53,007 bases of DNA from Candidatus Methanoperedens nitratireducens (GTDB lineage Archaea; Halobacteriota; Methanosarcinia; Methanosarcinales; Methanoperedenaceae), in NCBI RefSeq assembly GCF_000685155.1, contig NZ_JMIY01000002.1, forward strand, positions 419,755 to 472,761, read 5' to 3'. The notes below the pieces were generated by a model. The model had not been told where the DNA came from and did no database searches. It saw nothing but the letters and a program-made list of their open reading frames with translations. This document shows positions 1 to 8,963 of the stretch, one piece after another (within the stretch, counting starts at the first letter, position 1; each line of letters starts with the position of its first letter). Both the position numbers and the translations under genes were made by a program.

Positions 1-39
1 TGTCATTACCCCACATTACCCTACATTGTAATTCTTCTA

Positions 40-58
40 CTTTTCGGATAGGCTCTTA
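40..58. repeat. terminal inverted repeat of a MITE/IS copy cut by the window edge
   Basis: The 19 bases match, with one difference, the right end of the 298-bp MITE at 31495-31792 (core CTTTTCGGATAGRCTC followed by TTA). The TTA at 56-58 corresponds to the 3-bp target duplication deduced at the other copy. The rest of this element would lie to the left of the window. Bases 59-167 hold the AT-rich leader of the histidine kinase gene and nothing else I can name. Confidence 0.6.
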
Positions 59-167
59 GTTGCCCGATCACATAATTTTTTCGTATTAAAATTTTTAGAT
101 ACACAACGAAGGGATAATGTTTATCTGATTCTTAGATAATCAAGAGATATAATACGGGGGCAGATAT

Positions 168-1982
168 GTGAGTATACGATCCGAACTTGTTATCTTTTTC
201 CTGCTTATATCAGTAATACCGCTATCTGCTGTTGTTTACGCATCTTATGAGCACAGTAAAGAAGCTATCCGCGACTCCGTTATGGCCAACCTGCTTGGCG
301 CGACAGAAAATACCGGTAATGCGATAGATAACTGGATGGATGCAAGAAAGGATGATATTCGTGTGATTTCCCAGTCCAGAATAGTTGTATATGCAGAAAA
401 AGAGCACCTTCAAGAGTACCTGAATACCTTTGAATATGAATACCAGGGTGTATACAAAGAGTTTTTTATGCTTGACCTGGATGGGAACATAATATTCTCG
501 ACCTTAAACAGTACAGGAAATAGAGATAAAGAACTTTATTTTATCGAAGCCTATAAGGGGAAGCTGTATGTATCCGATGTCTCTTTCTCCGAGATTACAG
601 GTTCCTCTGAGATAACAATCACCAGCCCGATTAAAAAGAATGATACAATCACAGGAATAATGGCGGCAAGAGTGAGTATTGAGAACCTGTACAGGATAAT
701 AGAGAATATTGATATCGGAAAATCCGGGGAGATATTTATAGTTAATAAAGATGGGGACATCATCTTTAATGAGAACAGATCCATAATCCTGCCTGGTAAC
801 ATAAATAATAATTTTGCAGTAAAAGAAGTGACATATGAAAAGAACGGGATAAACGAGTATACCAGTTACAAAGGTGAAAAAGTGCTGGGCTCATATTACT
901 GGCTGCCGCTTTACAGATGGGGGCTTATAGTCGAGCAGAATATAGATGAGGCGTATGCAGGAGTTGTGATTCTTGAGCGGCTGATGTTGGGTATATCTTC
1001 TTTTGCTATTATTGGTGTCGTTTTTCTGGTCGTCATTATCTCAAGAAAACTCACAGAACCTATACGATCTCTTGAAGATGGAGCGCAGGGTCTTGTTAAA
1101 GGGAACTTCAAACCAATACCTGTATCCTCAAGCAATGAGATCGGCCGGTTGACAGAGATGTTCAACACGACCGCCACTGAGCTTTTATGTATCAGGAAAA
1201 AGCTTGAGGCCAAAATCGAAATAGTAGATAAAGATCTGAAAGAAAAAAATAAAGAGCTTATTACAGCAAATGAAGAATTAAAAAAACTCGATGAACTTAA
1301 ATCCGATTTTATCTCTCTTGTCTCCCATGAACTCAAAACGCCTCTTTTATTAATAAGGTTATCAGCTGAGTATCTTGAATCTGAGGATAATGTAGATCCT
1401 GCTTTGAGGAAAGAGCTGCTGCAGAAAATAATAAGGAACGTCGATCGCCAGACACGGTTGATAAATGATATCCTTGATATATCAAAGATCGAAGCCGGGA
1501 AGATGGAATTACGATTAGAGCATGTGGATATTAGTGAAATAGCGAGTATGGCTTTTGAGAATATCAATCAGTTTGCTTTGAAAAAAAATATAACAGTTTC
1601 TTTAGATATTCCTGAAAAACTCTCTCCAGTACTTGCTGATAGAGAAAAGCTTATTATTGCTTTAAACAATTTCTTCGAAAACGCATTGAAATTCACCCCG
1701 GGTGGTGGAAGTATCCTTCTGTCGGCGAAGGATTGTGTGGATAGTGTAGAGGTTAGAATGAAAGATACGGGTATCGGGATAGAGAAAGAAAAATTAGGAA
1801 AGATATTTGAAAAATTCTACCAGGTGGATGGCACATCAAGAAGAAGAGCAGGTGGCTTCGGGCTTGGATTAGCAATATCCAGCGGAATAATCAGAGCGCA
1901 CGGCAGTGAAATACATGTGGAGAGTGAACCTGGAAAAGGCAGTGCTTTTAGTTTCAGATTAAAAAAGGCAGGTAAAATATGA
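168..1982 (+). CDS. membrane sensor histidine kinase (sensor-HAMP-HisKA-HATPase)
   Basis: A 604-residue two-component sensor. TM1 spans about 6-25 and TM2 about 273-292, enclosing an extracytoplasmic Cache-like sensor. HAMP follows (about 293-345), then a charged coiled coil (345-380), the HisKA box SLVSHELKTPL with phospho-acceptor His387, and an HATPase_c domain with N box near 500-510, DTGIGI (533-538) and GFGLGLAI (563-570). All catalytic boxes are intact. The start is GTG at 168 behind a G-rich GGGGGCAG; the ATG two bases upstream runs directly into TGA. No response regulator is adjacent. Instead the stop overlaps the start of a substrate-binding protein by 4 bases (ATGA), so that protein may feed a ligand to the sensor. 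The ligand is unknown. Confidence 0.92.
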   Translation: MSIRSELVIFFLLISVIPLSAVVYASYEHSKEAIRDSVMANLLGATENTGNAIDNWMDARKDDIRVISQSRIVVYAEKEHLQEYLNTFEYEYQGVYKEFFMLDLDGNIIFSTLNSTGNRDKELYFIEAYKGKLYVSDVSFSEITGSSEITITSPIKKNDTITGIMAARVSIENLYRIIENIDIGKSGEIFIVNKDGDIIFNENRSIILPGNINNNFAVKEVTYEKNGINEYTSYKGEKVLGSYYWLPLYRWGLIVEQNIDEAYAGVVILERLMLGISSFAIIGVVFLVVIISRKLTEPIRSLEDGAQGLVKGNFKPIPVSSSNEIGRLTEMFNTTATELLCIRKKLEAKIEIVDKDLKEKNKELITANEELKKLDELKSDFISLVSHELKTPLLLIRLSAEYLESEDNVDPALRKELLQKIIRNVDRQTRLINDILDISKIEAGKMELRLEHVDISEIASMAFENINQFALKKNITVSLDIPEKLSPVLADREKLIIALNNFFENALKFTPGGGSILLSAKDCVDSVEVRMKDTGIGIEKEKLGKIFEKFYQVDGTSRRRAGGFGLGLAISSGIIRAHGSEIHVESEPGKGSAFSFRLKKAGKI

Positions 1983-3034
1983 GAATTTATATTTATATAT
2001 TAATAATACTGCTATTATCATCGGCCGGGATTATTCTCTATGAAAAATCACAAACTCAAAAGTCGATATACGTTGTTTCAATGACTGCAGATGAGATGTC
2101 GGAAAACCTGAAGAATGGGACTATTAAGGGTTTCATATCATGGGAACCATATGATTCAAAAGCCGTTGCCGACGGCTATGGACGGTATCTGGTGAATTCT
2201 AAAGATATATGGGATAACCATCCATCATGTGTCCTGGCAGTATCTGAGGATTTGAAAGATGAAGATATGATTAAAGCCATTATCTGGGCGCATGTAAAAG
2301 GTACAGGGTTCATCAACGATCCTGTAAACAGGGAAAAAGTCTTAAAATATGGATCAGAATATACCGGACTTGATAGGGCGACAGTATCGGCAGCGATCAA
2401 TAATACGATGTATGTAGAATTCCCAGATCCTAATGAGACAAAAAAAGGTTTCGAGATACTGGATAAAGCCGGAACTTTTAAAAAGAATCCAGTTTCAATG
2501 GGTTATAATAATCCGGATGAATTTCTATCAAGTATAATCCTTGATAAATATTATAATGAGATCAGAAAAAGACTGGATGATGATCCAGACTGGGTGCCAC
2601 GTGCTGTTAACGGAAGTCTCAGATTCGCATATTTAGAGGGTAATTTGCATGAATTGGCGATGTATGTTGCACAAAAAGAAGGGTATTTTGAGAGGGTGGG
2701 CCTTGTCCCCGGCAAGAATATCCAGTTCATCGGCTACCGTAATGGGCTTGCAATAACTAATGCTTTTGACCACCGTGAAGTGGATGCAGCAATCCTCGGC
2801 ATGACACCGATTTTAAGATACAGGATAAACAATAATGGCAGGGTTAATATTATCAGTGGAGTTAATTCTGGTGGTTCTTCGCTCATAGTGAGAGCAGATT
2901 CTGGTATAAAATCTCTCGATGACCTCAGCGGGAGTACAATTGCTACCCCTGGATTTGGCTCATGTCAGGATGTCATAATGAGGAAGATGTTTGAAGGGTT
3001 TGAGATAAAGGCCATCTCCATCAAGGCTCAATGA
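1979..3034 (+). CDS. membrane-anchored NMT1/SsuA-type substrate-binding protein with permuted lobe order
   Basis: 351 residues. An N-terminal hydrophobic anchor (about 4-22) is followed at 30-180 by what normally forms the C-terminal lobe of SsuA/NMT1-type periplasmic binding proteins (pattern EMSENLKNGTIKGFISWEP, then HPSCVLAVSEDL and a helical tail). Residues 208-345 look like the family's N-terminal lobe (LRFAYLEGNLHELAMYVAQKEGYF, then VDAAILGMTPIL, SSLIVRADSGIKSLDDLSGSTIATPG). It ends abruptly after the N-lobe. The order is therefore C-half then N-half. That would fit a circular permutation, or a relic of two tandem copies. The gene is translationally coupled to the upstream histidine kinase and abuts uvrA tail to tail with no spacer. 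No ABC permease or ATPase is near, favouring sensing over transport. Confidence 0.72.
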   Translation: MRIYIYILIILLLSSAGIILYEKSQTQKSIYVVSMTADEMSENLKNGTIKGFISWEPYDSKAVADGYGRYLVNSKDIWDNHPSCVLAVSEDLKDEDMIKAIIWAHVKGTGFINDPVNREKVLKYGSEYTGLDRATVSAAINNTMYVEFPDPNETKKGFEILDKAGTFKKNPVSMGYNNPDEFLSSIILDKYYNEIRKRLDDDPDWVPRAVNGSLRFAYLEGNLHELAMYVAQKEGYFERVGLVPGKNIQFIGYRNGLAITNAFDHREVDAAILGMTPILRYRINNNGRVNIISGVNSGGSSLIVRADSGIKSLDDLSGSTIATPGFGSCQDVIMRKMFEGFEIKAISIKAQ

Positions 3035-5851
3035 TTATGCATTAAGGATTTTTTTCAGGTAGTAACCCGTGTAAGAGCCTTCTATCTTTGCTACCTTTTC
3101 AGGCGTCCCCTCTGCAATGATCCGCCCGCCGTTATCCCCTCCTTCAGGGCCAAGGTCTATTATATGGTCTGCCACCTTTATGACATCGAGGTTGTGCTCT
3201 ATGACAACGACGCTGTTGCCTGCATCCACGAGCAGGGATAGCATATCAAGCAGTTTCTGTATATCGGCAAAGTGCAGTCCTGTCGTGGGCTCATCAAGGA
3301 TATAGAGCGTCCTGCCAGTATTCCTTTTAGTGAGTTCTGTCGCAAGCTTGATGCGCTGTGCCTCTCCACCTGAGAGAGTGGTAGCAGACTGCCCGAGCCT
3401 GATATACCCAAGCCCGATATCAAAGATCGTCTGGAGCGGACGCTTAATCCTGGGAATATTCTCAAAGAACGCAAGCGCCTCTTCCACTGTCATATCCAGC
3501 ACCTGCGCGATATTTTTATCCTTATATAAGATCTCAAGCGTCTCGCTGTTAAAACGCTTCCCGCGACATACCTCGCACGGCACATACACATCAGGGAGGA
3601 AATGCATCTCGATTGTTATTATACCGTCTCCCTGGCATGCCTCGCACCTTCCTCCTTTAACATTAAAACTGAACCGCCCTGGCATGTATCCTCTTGCCCG
3701 CGATGAGGGGAGCTTGGCAAAGAGCTCTCTTACAGGTGTAAAAACGCCTGTGTACGTGGCAGGGTTTGAGCGCGGCGTCCTTCCGATAGGGGACTGGTCT
3801 ATTATTATGATCTTATCTATTTTCTCAGACCCGATTATACCCCTGTGTCTTCCCGGTTTTTCTTTTGCATGGTAGAACTTCTGTGCCAGGGCTTTGTAGA
3901 GAATATCGTTAACCAGTGTACTCTTTCCTGAGCCTGATACACCTGTGACACAGGTCATCACTCCAAGCGGTATGTGGACATCTATCTGCTTCAGGTTATT
4001 CTCACCTGCCCCTATGATCATGATCTCGCTTACGGGTTTTCTTCGTTTATCAGGAACCTGTATCACTGCTTTGTGGCAGAGGTATTTCCCTGTCAGGGAT
4101 CTCTCGCATCCGATAACATCCTCCTGACTTCCTGTTACCACGATCTCGCCGCCGTGCACTCCTGCGCCAGGCCCCATATCCACGATAAAGTCAGCACTGC
4201 GGATCATCTCCTCATCATGCTCCACTACAATCACAGTGTTGCCAAGATCCCGAAGCTGGGTGAGCATGCGTATCAGCCTGCCGTTATCCCGTTGATGCAA
4301 ACCTATACTGGGCTCATCAAGGATATAAAGAACCCCGACAAGGCTTGAGCCGATCTGCGTGGCAAGGCGAATCCTCTGGCTCTCACCCCCTGAAAGTGTG
4401 CCCGCTGCCCTGTCCAGGGTAAGGTAATCAAGACCCACATCCATAAGGAAGCCAAGTCTTGCCTTAAGCTCCTTGAAGATGGGTTTTGATATGATGGCAT
4501 CTTTTTCAGTGAAATTGATATTCTCAAGAAATTCCCGTGCCGCTCTCACAGACAGGCGGGATATAGAGATAATGGATCTACCTTCTATCGTGACAGCAAG
4601 GCTGGATGGTTTTAAGCGCTCGCCATTGCAGACCGTGCAGGGTTTTATGCTCATGTACTGCTGGATCTTTTCTCTTGATTCTTCGGATTGTGATTCCCGG
4701 TGTTTTCTTGCCAGATGGGGTATTACCCCTTCAAAACTGCTCCAGTGCTCCCAGAACCCGTCGCGATCGCGCGGCACATACCTGAAATGGATCTGCTCAC
4801 TCCCTCCGTGCAGTATTACCTGCACATGCTCAGGATTCAGATCAGAGAAGGGCGTATCAAGTGAGAAACCATAATGATTTGCCACTGACTGAAGCATCTG
4901 TCTGTAATATCCGTATTCATATCCCCAGGGCTCTACAGCCCCCTGGCTGATCGATCTGCTTTTATCAGGGATTATCAGATCAGGGTCGAACTCCATTGTA
5001 CTTCCTAGCCCCTGGCATGAAGGACATGCGCCCCTGGGACTGTTGAACGAGAACATATTTGGCTCAAGCGGCTCAAAACTTATCCCGCATCTTGCGCAGG
5101 CAGCATGCTCGCTGAACAGAAGCTCTTTGCTCTCAGGGATATCAACTACAAGGATACCGCTGCCCTCCCTGAGCGCTGTGGCGACCGAATCTGCAAGCCT
5201 CTCCTCTATTCCCTGTTTTATTACCAGGCGATCTACAACGACATCGATATCATGCTTCTGCTGCTTGTTAAGATTGATCTCCTCTGATAGCGCATACATC
5301 CTGCCGTCCACACGTACCCTGCTGAACCCTGACTGAGCAAGCGCCTCAAACATCTGCTTGTACTCCCCTTTCCTCTGCCTTGCAAGCGGGGCCAGTACAT
5401 GGATCTTCGTGCCTGAGGGCAAAGCCATGAGCCTTTGTACTATCTGTTCCACCGTCTGCGGGGCTATCTCACTTTTGCAGCTCGGACAGTGCTGCTTTCC
5501 TATCCTGGCATACAGCAGGCGCAGGTAATCATATATCTCAGTGACCGTGCCCACAGTGGAACGCGGGTTCTTGCTAGTGGATTTCTGCTCAATAGAGATA
5601 GCAGGCGACAGACCCTCAATATACTCCACATCAGGCTTATCCATCTGGCCGAGGAACTGGCGGGCATACGCTGATAATGACTCAACATACCTGCGCTGGC
5701 CTTCAGCATAGAGTGTATCAAATGCGAGTGAGGATTTCCCTGAGCCTGAGAGCCCTGTTATAACAATCAGCTTGTTCCTTGGAAGCTCAAGATCGATGTT
5801 CTTCAGGTTATGAGCGCGTGCGCCTTTTATAATGATCTTATCTGTTGACAT
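3035..5851 (-). CDS. uvrA: excinuclease ABC subunit A
   Basis: Damage-recognition ATPase of nucleotide excision repair, 938 residues, full length for the family. The first Walker A is GLSGSGKS at 33-40. The UvrB-binding and zinc modules follow (CPSC near 125, CARCG and CPSC near 255-280). The first ABC signature is LSGGESQR, the second Walker A GVSGSGKS lies near 640, the C-terminal zinc finger is CEAC/CEVC, and the second signature is LSGGEAQR. UvrA is of bacterial origin in archaea and usually accompanied by uvrB and uvrC; neither is in this window. It has its own leader (5852-5922); an A/T-rich TATAAATATT overlaps the stop codon of the gene upstream and could serve as its promoter. Confidence 0.98.
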   Translation of the reverse strand: MSTDKIIIKGARAHNLKNIDLELPRNKLIVITGLSGSGKSSLAFDTLYAEGQRRYVESLSAYARQFLGQMDKPDVEYIEGLSPAISIEQKSTSKNPRSTVGTVTEIYDYLRLLYARIGKQHCPSCKSEIAPQTVEQIVQRLMALPSGTKIHVLAPLARQRKGEYKQMFEALAQSGFSRVRVDGRMYALSEEINLNKQQKHDIDVVVDRLVIKQGIEERLADSVATALREGSGILVVDIPESKELLFSEHAACARCGISFEPLEPNMFSFNSPRGACPSCQGLGSTMEFDPDLIIPDKSRSISQGAVEPWGYEYGYYRQMLQSVANHYGFSLDTPFSDLNPEHVQVILHGGSEQIHFRYVPRDRDGFWEHWSSFEGVIPHLARKHRESQSEESREKIQQYMSIKPCTVCNGERLKPSSLAVTIEGRSIISISRLSVRAAREFLENINFTEKDAIISKPIFKELKARLGFLMDVGLDYLTLDRAAGTLSGGESQRIRLATQIGSSLVGVLYILDEPSIGLHQRDNGRLIRMLTQLRDLGNTVIVVEHDEEMIRSADFIVDMGPGAGVHGGEIVVTGSQEDVIGCERSLTGKYLCHKAVIQVPDKRRKPVSEIMIIGAGENNLKQIDVHIPLGVMTCVTGVSGSGKSTLVNDILYKALAQKFYHAKEKPGRHRGIIGSEKIDKIIIIDQSPIGRTPRSNPATYTGVFTPVRELFAKLPSSRARGYMPGRFSFNVKGGRCEACQGDGIITIEMHFLPDVYVPCEVCRGKRFNSETLEILYKDKNIAQVLDMTVEEALAFFENIPRIKRPLQTIFDIGLGYIRLGQSATTLSGGEAQRIKLATELTKRNTGRTLYILDEPTTGLHFADIQKLLDMLSLLVDAGNSVVVIEHNLDVIKVADHIIDLGPEGGDNGGRIIAEGTPEKVAKIEGSYTGYYLKKILNA

Positions 5852-5922
5852 GAAGAGGATGGATGTTTTGCTATATGGCGGGAAGTAACTAAAACATTAT
5901 GCCAGATGCTTCTTATAGTAGA

Positions 5923-6285
5923 TCAATATTTATAAGAATCAACCTCTTCTATGATCTTTCTGTCTTTTTTAAGAGATTCGTTTTTAATATCAATGTCTGA
6001 GGGTATTACTCTCTCTGTTTCTTTGACAGTACCAACCGTCATGGCAATCTTCTGCAGAGAATCTTTTCTTTCTTTTGAGATTGGTTTGCGTTTTTCATGC
6101 GCTTTTTTTAATTTATAACCTGCATGCGGCAGTTCGGATTTCAAAAGCCCCAGCTCTACTTTTCTTTTGTTGATTAAATTAAGTATCGGCTGTCTTGAGT
6201 TCTCAGGCATGGACGCAAGCATGCGCTCAAGCTTGGCAAGGACTGCATCTTTCTCAGGTTCAATAGTTTTATTTTCGTTTTCCAT
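5923..6285 (-). CDS. small charged hypothetical protein, coupled to the upstream synthase gene
   Basis: 120 residues, lysine- and glutamate-rich, soluble, with predicted helices and no motif I recognise. It starts two bases after the stop of the homocitrate/citrate-synthase-like gene and reads in the same direction, so the two are almost certainly co-transcribed and perhaps translationally coupled. It has no signal peptide or membrane span. A role as accessory or regulatory partner of the synthase is inferred only from position. Confidence 0.7.
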   Translation of the reverse strand: MENENKTIEPEKDAVLAKLERMLASMPENSRQPILNLINKRKVELGLLKSELPHAGYKLKKAHEKRKPISKERKDSLQKIAMTVGTVKETERVIPSDIDIKNESLKKDRKIIEEVDSYKY

Positions 6286-6287
6286 AA

Positions 6288-7598
6288 TTAACCGGGATTA
6301 TTTTCCCCTTTATCATTTTCAAGCTGATTTATTTCATCAGCACTGTGTTCATCGATAATCGGCTGAAGCATGAAATATTTCTCGACATATTTCTTGAGTT
6401 CTTCATCTGATATGCTGGAGACACGCTTCTCCTGATTATACAGTTTCTGGATCTCGGCCTGGATAGCCTTAATGCGCAGATCGCTTTTATCAACTTTTAT
6501 AGCTATATTCATCAATTCGTTCAGCGTTTCCTCCACCTTAAAGCGTATTACCTCAAGCCCTGAGGAATCGCCTATCAATAACTGTCTCTTTCCTCCTACA
6601 AGTTCAGGCGGATAGGGCTCATAGGTGAAAGGATTCTTAATTATCCCTGCTGTATGTATGCCGCTCTCATGAGCAAAGATATTTTTTCCAACAACCGATT
6701 TATTGCGCGGCACCCTTATTCCTATCTCCTTTTCCATAAACCCAGCAAACTCTGTGACTGATTGCAGATTATATTTCTGGAATCCTTCTACACGCTGTAT
6801 CAGGAATACTGCAACCTTCTCAAGCTCAGCGTTCCCGGCCCGCTCACCTACTCCTAAGAATGTCAGGCTTGACCAGTTAGCTCCATACCAGTATCCTGCA
6901 ATGGAGCACGCGATCGACATCCCGAAATCATCATGGATATGGGTCTCTATATTTCTTGCCCCTGTATTCTTTAGCCTGCGCACAATATAGGGTATGCCGT
7001 ACGGCTCATCGACATCAGGGAACGGCAGGCCGTAGCCCAGGGTATCGCACAGGCGTATTGTACAATCAGGGTCGATCTCAAGTAACTTCTCAACAAGCGG
7101 GAAGACAAAACCTTCATTATCCGCGCGGGTCATATCCTCGATATGCGCCCTGGTACGAAGCCCGTGATCCACTGCGTACTGCAATGCATCAGTATACTTC
7201 CTCTCAGCCTCATCACGTCCTGTCAATCCCATCTTGTCGATGACATGTGAGTCCGAGACAGACATCAGTATGCCTGTTTCTTTTATCCCGTCCATTCCGA
7301 GCACGAAATCAATATCTTTTGGATTTGCCCGCGCCCATCCTGTAACCTCAGGGAACTCATAACCCCTGTCAAGCATTTCTCTGACGGCTTCCCTATCACG
7401 TTCATTGTACACGAATGTCTCAAGCTTTTCAATCCCGATCTTGTGGAGATACTCATAAATCTGGATCTTATGCTTTTTTTTCATCACTATTCCGGGCATC
7501 TGTGAGCCGTCCCGGATTGTGCTGTCGCTTATAAATACCTCCTGTCCCAGTGGTAGCCTGATCTTGGGTAAATCCTCGTATGACCTGTATACCTTCAT
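6288..7598 (-). CDS. DRE-TIM homocitrate/isopropylmalate synthase family enzyme, possibly Re-citrate synthase
   Basis: 436 residues, DRE-TIM metallolyase fold that condenses an acyl-CoA with a 2-oxoacid. Visible motifs are DSTIRDGSQ near 26-34, EVTGWARA, KETGILMSVSDSH, the metal-binding HIHDDFG, and LGVGERAGNAELE. The spacing (FVYNERDREAV then YEFPEVTGW) is like the subgroup annotated as 2-isopropylmalate synthase-like or (Re)-citrate synthase rather than classical LeuA. There is no LeuA-type C-terminal regulatory domain; the tail after about 330 is short and helical. In methane-cycling archaea lacking Si-citrate synthase this subgroup could make citrate for glutamate synthesis, but homocitrate or citramalate synthesis is not excluded. 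It shares an operon with the 120-residue gene downstream. Confidence 0.8.
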   Translation of the reverse strand: MKVYRSYEDLPKIRLPLGQEVFISDSTIRDGSQMPGIVMKKKHKIQIYEYLHKIGIEKLETFVYNERDREAVREMLDRGYEFPEVTGWARANPKDIDFVLGMDGIKETGILMSVSDSHVIDKMGLTGRDEAERKYTDALQYAVDHGLRTRAHIEDMTRADNEGFVFPLVEKLLEIDPDCTIRLCDTLGYGLPFPDVDEPYGIPYIVRRLKNTGARNIETHIHDDFGMSIACSIAGYWYGANWSSLTFLGVGERAGNAELEKVAVFLIQRVEGFQKYNLQSVTEFAGFMEKEIGIRVPRNKSVVGKNIFAHESGIHTAGIIKNPFTYEPYPPELVGGKRQLLIGDSSGLEVIRFKVEETLNELMNIAIKVDKSDLRIKAIQAEIQKLYNQEKRVSSISDEELKKYVEKYFMLQPIIDEHSADEINQLENDKGENNPG

Positions 7599-7618
7599 CG
7601 TCTGATTGATTGTTATTG

Positions 7619-7635
7619 GGATTTATATTACTTGT
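7619..7635 (-). promoter_or_regulatory. TATA box for the citrate-synthase-like operon
   Basis: On the minus strand this reads AAGTAATATAAATCCC. It is centred about 29 bases before the ATG at 7598, the distance expected for a leaderless or very short-leader archaeal transcript. No Shine-Dalgarno is seen before that ATG, consistent with leaderless translation. The divergent aminotransferase gene starts at 7722. Confidence 0.5.
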
Positions 7636-7721
7636 GGTATTGGAGGGAGATGACAAAAGATATACATGCAAGTTAGTTGTATTATGCGAAAGATGAGAGA
7701 GAAAATCAGGAGAACTCCCAT

Positions 7722-8867
7722 ATGAATCTTGAAAACACTTTACTGATGATACCCGGCCCCGTGCCTGTAGCCCCGAGGATACTTCGTGCTATGTCAAAGC
7801 CGATAATCGGGCACAGGGGAAAAGAATTCGGAGATATGTATAGTGAATGCAGACATATACTTTCTGAGCTTTTTGCTACAAAAAATGATATTTTTATCAT
7901 AAGCGGTTCAGGCAGTTGCGCCATGGAAGCAGCGGTTGGCAACGTTATCGGAGAAAATGATACGCTTGTGACCATAGAGAACGGAAAGTTCGGGGAGCGC
8001 TTCAGGGAGATAGGGGAGCGCTATGGTAAAGTAAGATCTGTTAAATTCGACTGGACAAAAGGTGAATCAATAGAACTGGATCGAGTGGAAGATGCCCTGG
8101 ACGCGGGAGCAAAAGCTGTTACTCTTGTGCATAATGATACCTCAGTGGGTATAAAGAACCCGGCAAAAGAGGTAGGAGCGCTTGCAAAAAAGTACGGCGC
8201 CCTGTTCATAATGGATGGCGTTACGACCATAGGCGGGGATGAGGTACTTGTGGATAAATGGGGTGTGGATCTGGCTGTGGTGGGCTCCCAGAAATGCATC
8301 GGCGCCCCACCAGGATTATCTGCGATCTCGGTGAGTAAAAAAGCATGGGACTCCATTGTCGAGAGACCTCCTTACTACATGGATCTTAAGGCATACAGGA
8401 AATCAGCAAGCAAAGAAATTGCCCAGACACCATATACGCCTGCGGTGCCGCTGTTCTTCGCGCTGCACGAAGCACTGCGCATCATAAAAGAGGAGGGGCT
8501 TGAAGCCCGTATCAAGCGGCATGCCAGGTTTGCAGAAGCCATACGCGCTGCAGCAGATGCGATGGATGTGGAGATGTTCCCGCAGTTAAATGAGTACAGC
8601 AGATACTCAAATACGGTCACTGCCATGAAGATACCCACAGGCATTGATGACAAGAAACTCAGGGGCGGGATAAAAGATCTGGGAATCCAGGTTTCAGGCG
8701 GCCAGGGACCTCTTGAGGGCAAGATATTCAGGATCGGAAGCATGGGTAATATAAGTAAGCTTGATATCCTGAGTACCATACAGACAGTGGAGCTTGTGCT
8801 TCATAAGAACGATGTCGTCAAGAAGATGGGAACTGGAGTCGAGGCAGCAAGCAATGTGTTGAAGTAA
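7722..8867 (+). CDS. class V aminotransferase (serine/alanine-glyoxylate aminotransferase type)
   Basis: 381 residues, PLP-dependent fold-type I enzyme. The start MNLENTLLMIPGPVPV is the usual family beginning and is preceded by AGGAGA at 7709-7714; an in-frame TTG at 7677 is less likely. Features are the GPVPVAPRIL entry, HRGKEF, the glycine-rich SGSGSCAMEA cofactor pocket, FIMDGVTTIGG, and the Schiff-base lysine in VVGSQKCIGAPPG (Lys191). In methanogens such proteins are annotated as serine-pyruvate, alanine-glyoxylate or aspartate aminotransferase; the amino donor cannot be read from sequence. It is transcribed divergently from the citrate-synthase-like operon. Confidence 0.93.
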   Translation: MNLENTLLMIPGPVPVAPRILRAMSKPIIGHRGKEFGDMYSECRHILSELFATKNDIFIISGSGSCAMEAAVGNVIGENDTLVTIENGKFGERFREIGERYGKVRSVKFDWTKGESIELDRVEDALDAGAKAVTLVHNDTSVGIKNPAKEVGALAKKYGALFIMDGVTTIGGDEVLVDKWGVDLAVVGSQKCIGAPPGLSAISVSKKAWDSIVERPPYYMDLKAYRKSASKEIAQTPYTPAVPLFFALHEALRIIKEEGLEARIKRHARFAEAIRAAADAMDVEMFPQLNEYSRYSNTVTAMKIPTGIDDKKLRGGIKDLGIQVSGGQGPLEGKIFRIGSMGNISKLDILSTIQTVELVLHKNDVVKKMGTGVEAASNVLK

Positions 8868-8963
8868 TTGCAGTTCAATAAACAGCGACCTGCATCTGGA
8901 AGATGATAATCATTATTCTGATAGGTTTTTATAGTAGAATAATAATAAAGATATGATTTGCAT

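Noticed and set aside
911-1567. 218-codon open frame on the minus strand
   Set aside because: It lies entirely inside the histidine kinase gene, which has intact motifs; the product has no recognisable features.
3330-3875. 181-codon open frame on the plus strand
   Set aside because: Antisense to uvrA; produced by the codon bias of that gene.
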